Source: a virus | Direction: 5' to 3' (one strand) | IMG/VR virus record: IMGVR_UViG_3300020433_000051 | Coordinates: 1-22,915 of that record | Length of the DNA: 22,915 bases | Shown: in pieces, positions 21,523 through 22,915 of the stretch | How positions within the stretch are numbered: position 1 is the stretch's first letter | Layout of the letters: each line of letters starts with the position of its first letter | Notes under the pieces: model-generated | What the model saw: the letters and a program-made list of their open reading frames with translations, nothing else | Database searches by the model: none | Told to the model about the DNA's origin: nothing | Made by a program: the position numbers and the translations under genes

Positions 21523-22915
21523 TGACCGCTGATGTTACTTTAACAGTCACAGTCGCTGGCGGTAAATTTCTAATCGATGGTGTTTCGCAAGCGACCGTTG
21601 ATGTTTCGAGATGTATTACTTATAGGTTTGATCAAAGCGACTCCTCAAACAGCGGCCATCCTTTGCGTCTTTCGCTTACTTCAAATGGCACTCATGCTGG
21701 TGGCTCAGAGTATACTGAAAGAGTAACAATCAGTGGCACACCAGGCTCTTCTGGGGCATATACAGAAATTGAAATATCTGCAAAGCGAGACATTTACTAT
21801 TACTGTTCAAACCACAGCAATATGGGAGGTGTAGTCAGGTTCAATTTTCAAAATATACTAAATTATCCCAGAAAGTTTTTGTCGAATAATGAAATAAGAA
21901 ATTTATTGAGGACAAATGACTACGGCAGTCTTTTGCCACTATCCGCAATAAATGTAGCAAGCACTAACGAGATCACTACAGCAACGGTCACATATACTGC
22001 GAGCGCAACTGCGACTTCTTATGGCGTATATTATTCTACTTCTCCTGGTGTAACTACTTCTGACACACTAATTTCAGGTGGCTCATCCTCAACGTCACTT
22101 ACTGGGTTGAGTGCAAACACAACTTACTACGTCCGTGTTGCGATGATAAATAGTAATGGCACTACCTTAACTGAGGCTGACATATCATTTACGACTTATC
22201 CTGCCGGCACGACCATACTTAACGCGGGTACTACCACAACATACACTTCTTCCATGAACAATTATGCGGTCGTTGCATTACCTGTTGGTAAAAGCGTAGA
22301 AATCCACGTTTCAGGCGGTGGTGGCGGTGGCGGTGGACACTGGAATCACAGCGGCGTAGCAGGAGCGCAAGGCGGCAAAGCGGCTCTTAGCTTCACAAGC
22401 AACGGCGAAATCTTAAAATATACTGTTGGAGGAGGTGGCACAGCTAGTGGTGGTAATTCAAGTAACGCATACCAACAAGCTGGTGGTGGCGGTGGAGCCA
22501 GCGCAGTTCTTTTAAACTCTAACAATTCAGTGATTATTGCCGCTGGTGGTGGGGGTGGAGCATCGAGTGCCTGGAATAATCCGCCTACGACTCCTGGCGC
22601 GGGTGGAGTGGTGGCTTCAGGAAACAACACAGCCGATGGTGGTGTGCCAAGCCCAAACCGTAATAATCAAACTTCAGCGGCTACTGACGGAGTCGCAGGA
22701 TCAAACAGCGATAACAGCAACATAAGCGGAAACAATACAGAGGGTGGTTACGGTGTAGGCCAGAACAGTGATAACCCAAACAATTACGGTGATGGCAGCG
22801 TGTCAGGATACGGACAAGGAGGTGGAACCTACGGTTCTTACTATGGCACTGGTGGCGGCGGCGGTGGCGGCTATAAAGGCGGTGCTGGCGGGGTCTATTG
22901 GCAGTCTGGTGGGGG
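21522..22915 (+). CDS. Adhesin with cupredoxin-like, Fn3-like and glycine-rich parts (cut at window end)
   Basis: The frame opens at ATG 21522 and stays open for 464 codons to the window end, so the true C-terminus is missing. Residues about 5-107 form a beta domain with SNSGHPLRLS and YYYCSNHSNMGG. H46, C95, H98 and M101 match the order of type-1 copper ligands in plastocyanin-like folds, with one fewer spacing on the Met side. An Fn3-like domain follows (about 138-226, TSYGVYYST to NTTYYVRVAMINSNG). From about residue 228 it is Gly-rich, with GGG runs and Asn/Ser blocks, like the fibre's C-terminal adhesin part. GAGGA lies 10 bases before the start, which overlaps the prior stop (TGATG). 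It is probably a second receptor-binding protein. Actual copper binding is untested. Confidence 0.8.
   Translation, partial: MTADVTLTVTVAGGKFLIDGVSQATVDVSRCITYRFDQSDSSNSGHPLRLSLTSNGTHAGGSEYTERVTISGTPGSSGAYTEIEISAKRDIYYYCSNHSNMGGVVRFNFQNILNYPRKFLSNNEIRNLLRTNDYGSLLPLSAINVASTNEITTATVTYTASATATSYGVYYSTSPGVTTSDTLISGGSSSTSLTGLSANTTYYVRVAMINSNGTTLTEADISFTTYPAGTTILNAGTTTTYTSSMNNYAVVALPVGKSVEIHVSGGGGGGGGHWNHSGVAGAQGGKAALSFTSNGEILKYTVGGGGTASGGNSSNAYQQAGGGGGASAVLLNSNNSVIIAAGGGGGASSAWNNPPTTPGAGGVVASGNNTADGGVPSPNRNNQTSAATDGVAGSNSDNSNISGNNTEGGYGVGQNSDNPNNYGDGSVSGYGQGGGTYGSYYGTGGGGGGGYKGGAGGVYWQSGG

Noticed and set aside
1-22915. tRNA genes, CRISPR arrays, insertion sequences or integration sites
   Set aside because: I looked for cloverleaf-like intergenic stretches, regularly spaced direct repeats and transposase motifs and saw none; intergenic space is almost absent.

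Overview
The window is the packaging and virion-structure module of a tailed double-stranded DNA bacteriophage. All supported genes lie on the + strand and are tightly packed; most neighbours overlap by 1 to 20 bases, one pair by 56. No tape-measure gene is visible. A P22/SU10-type adaptor, a nozzle-like stabilization protein and three internal-virion-like proteins point to a short-tailed (podovirus) particle. Several small genes belong to types I recall mainly from marine phages (DUF5872-like basic proteins, the YYYCxNHxxMGG structural module, the RARD-type small protein, the 117-aa YEEIS protein), so a marine bacterial host is likely. The host itself cannot be named from this sequence.

Layout. 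1-2057: leader, P27-type small terminase and large terminase. 2050-2550: a separate protein resembling the C-terminal nuclease half of a different terminase class, apparently without its catalytic acids. 2547-3679: a small coiled-coil protein, then five short, very basic proteins. 3686-9532: portal, a probable ADP-ribosyltransferase, a small helical protein, scaffold and an SU10-type major capsid protein. 9549-9570: a strong intrinsic terminator just after the capsid gene. 9583-12990: two small beta-rich probable decoration proteins, a completion-type protein, the adaptor, the nozzle and a small tail-tip protein. 12999-17152: three Ala/Gln-rich internal-virion (ejection) candidates, one with a glycine-zipper end and one with hydrophobic segments. 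17149-22915: a long tail fibre, a fibre-assembly-type chaperone, two small structural proteins and a second glycine-rich adhesin that runs off the end of the window.

How it works together. The terminase feeds DNA through the portal into a shell built by capsid and scaffold proteins. Adaptor and nozzle close the head. The internal proteins would be injected to carry DNA across the envelope, and the fibre and adhesin proteins bind the host. The most notable items are the degenerate stand-alone terminase-nuclease relative, the ADP-ribosyltransferase beside the portal, the block of small basic proteins, the cupredoxin-like ligand pattern in the last gene, and a marked excess of CCWGG sites that fades towards the adhesin genes. 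There is no gene-free stretch longer than about 70 bases.
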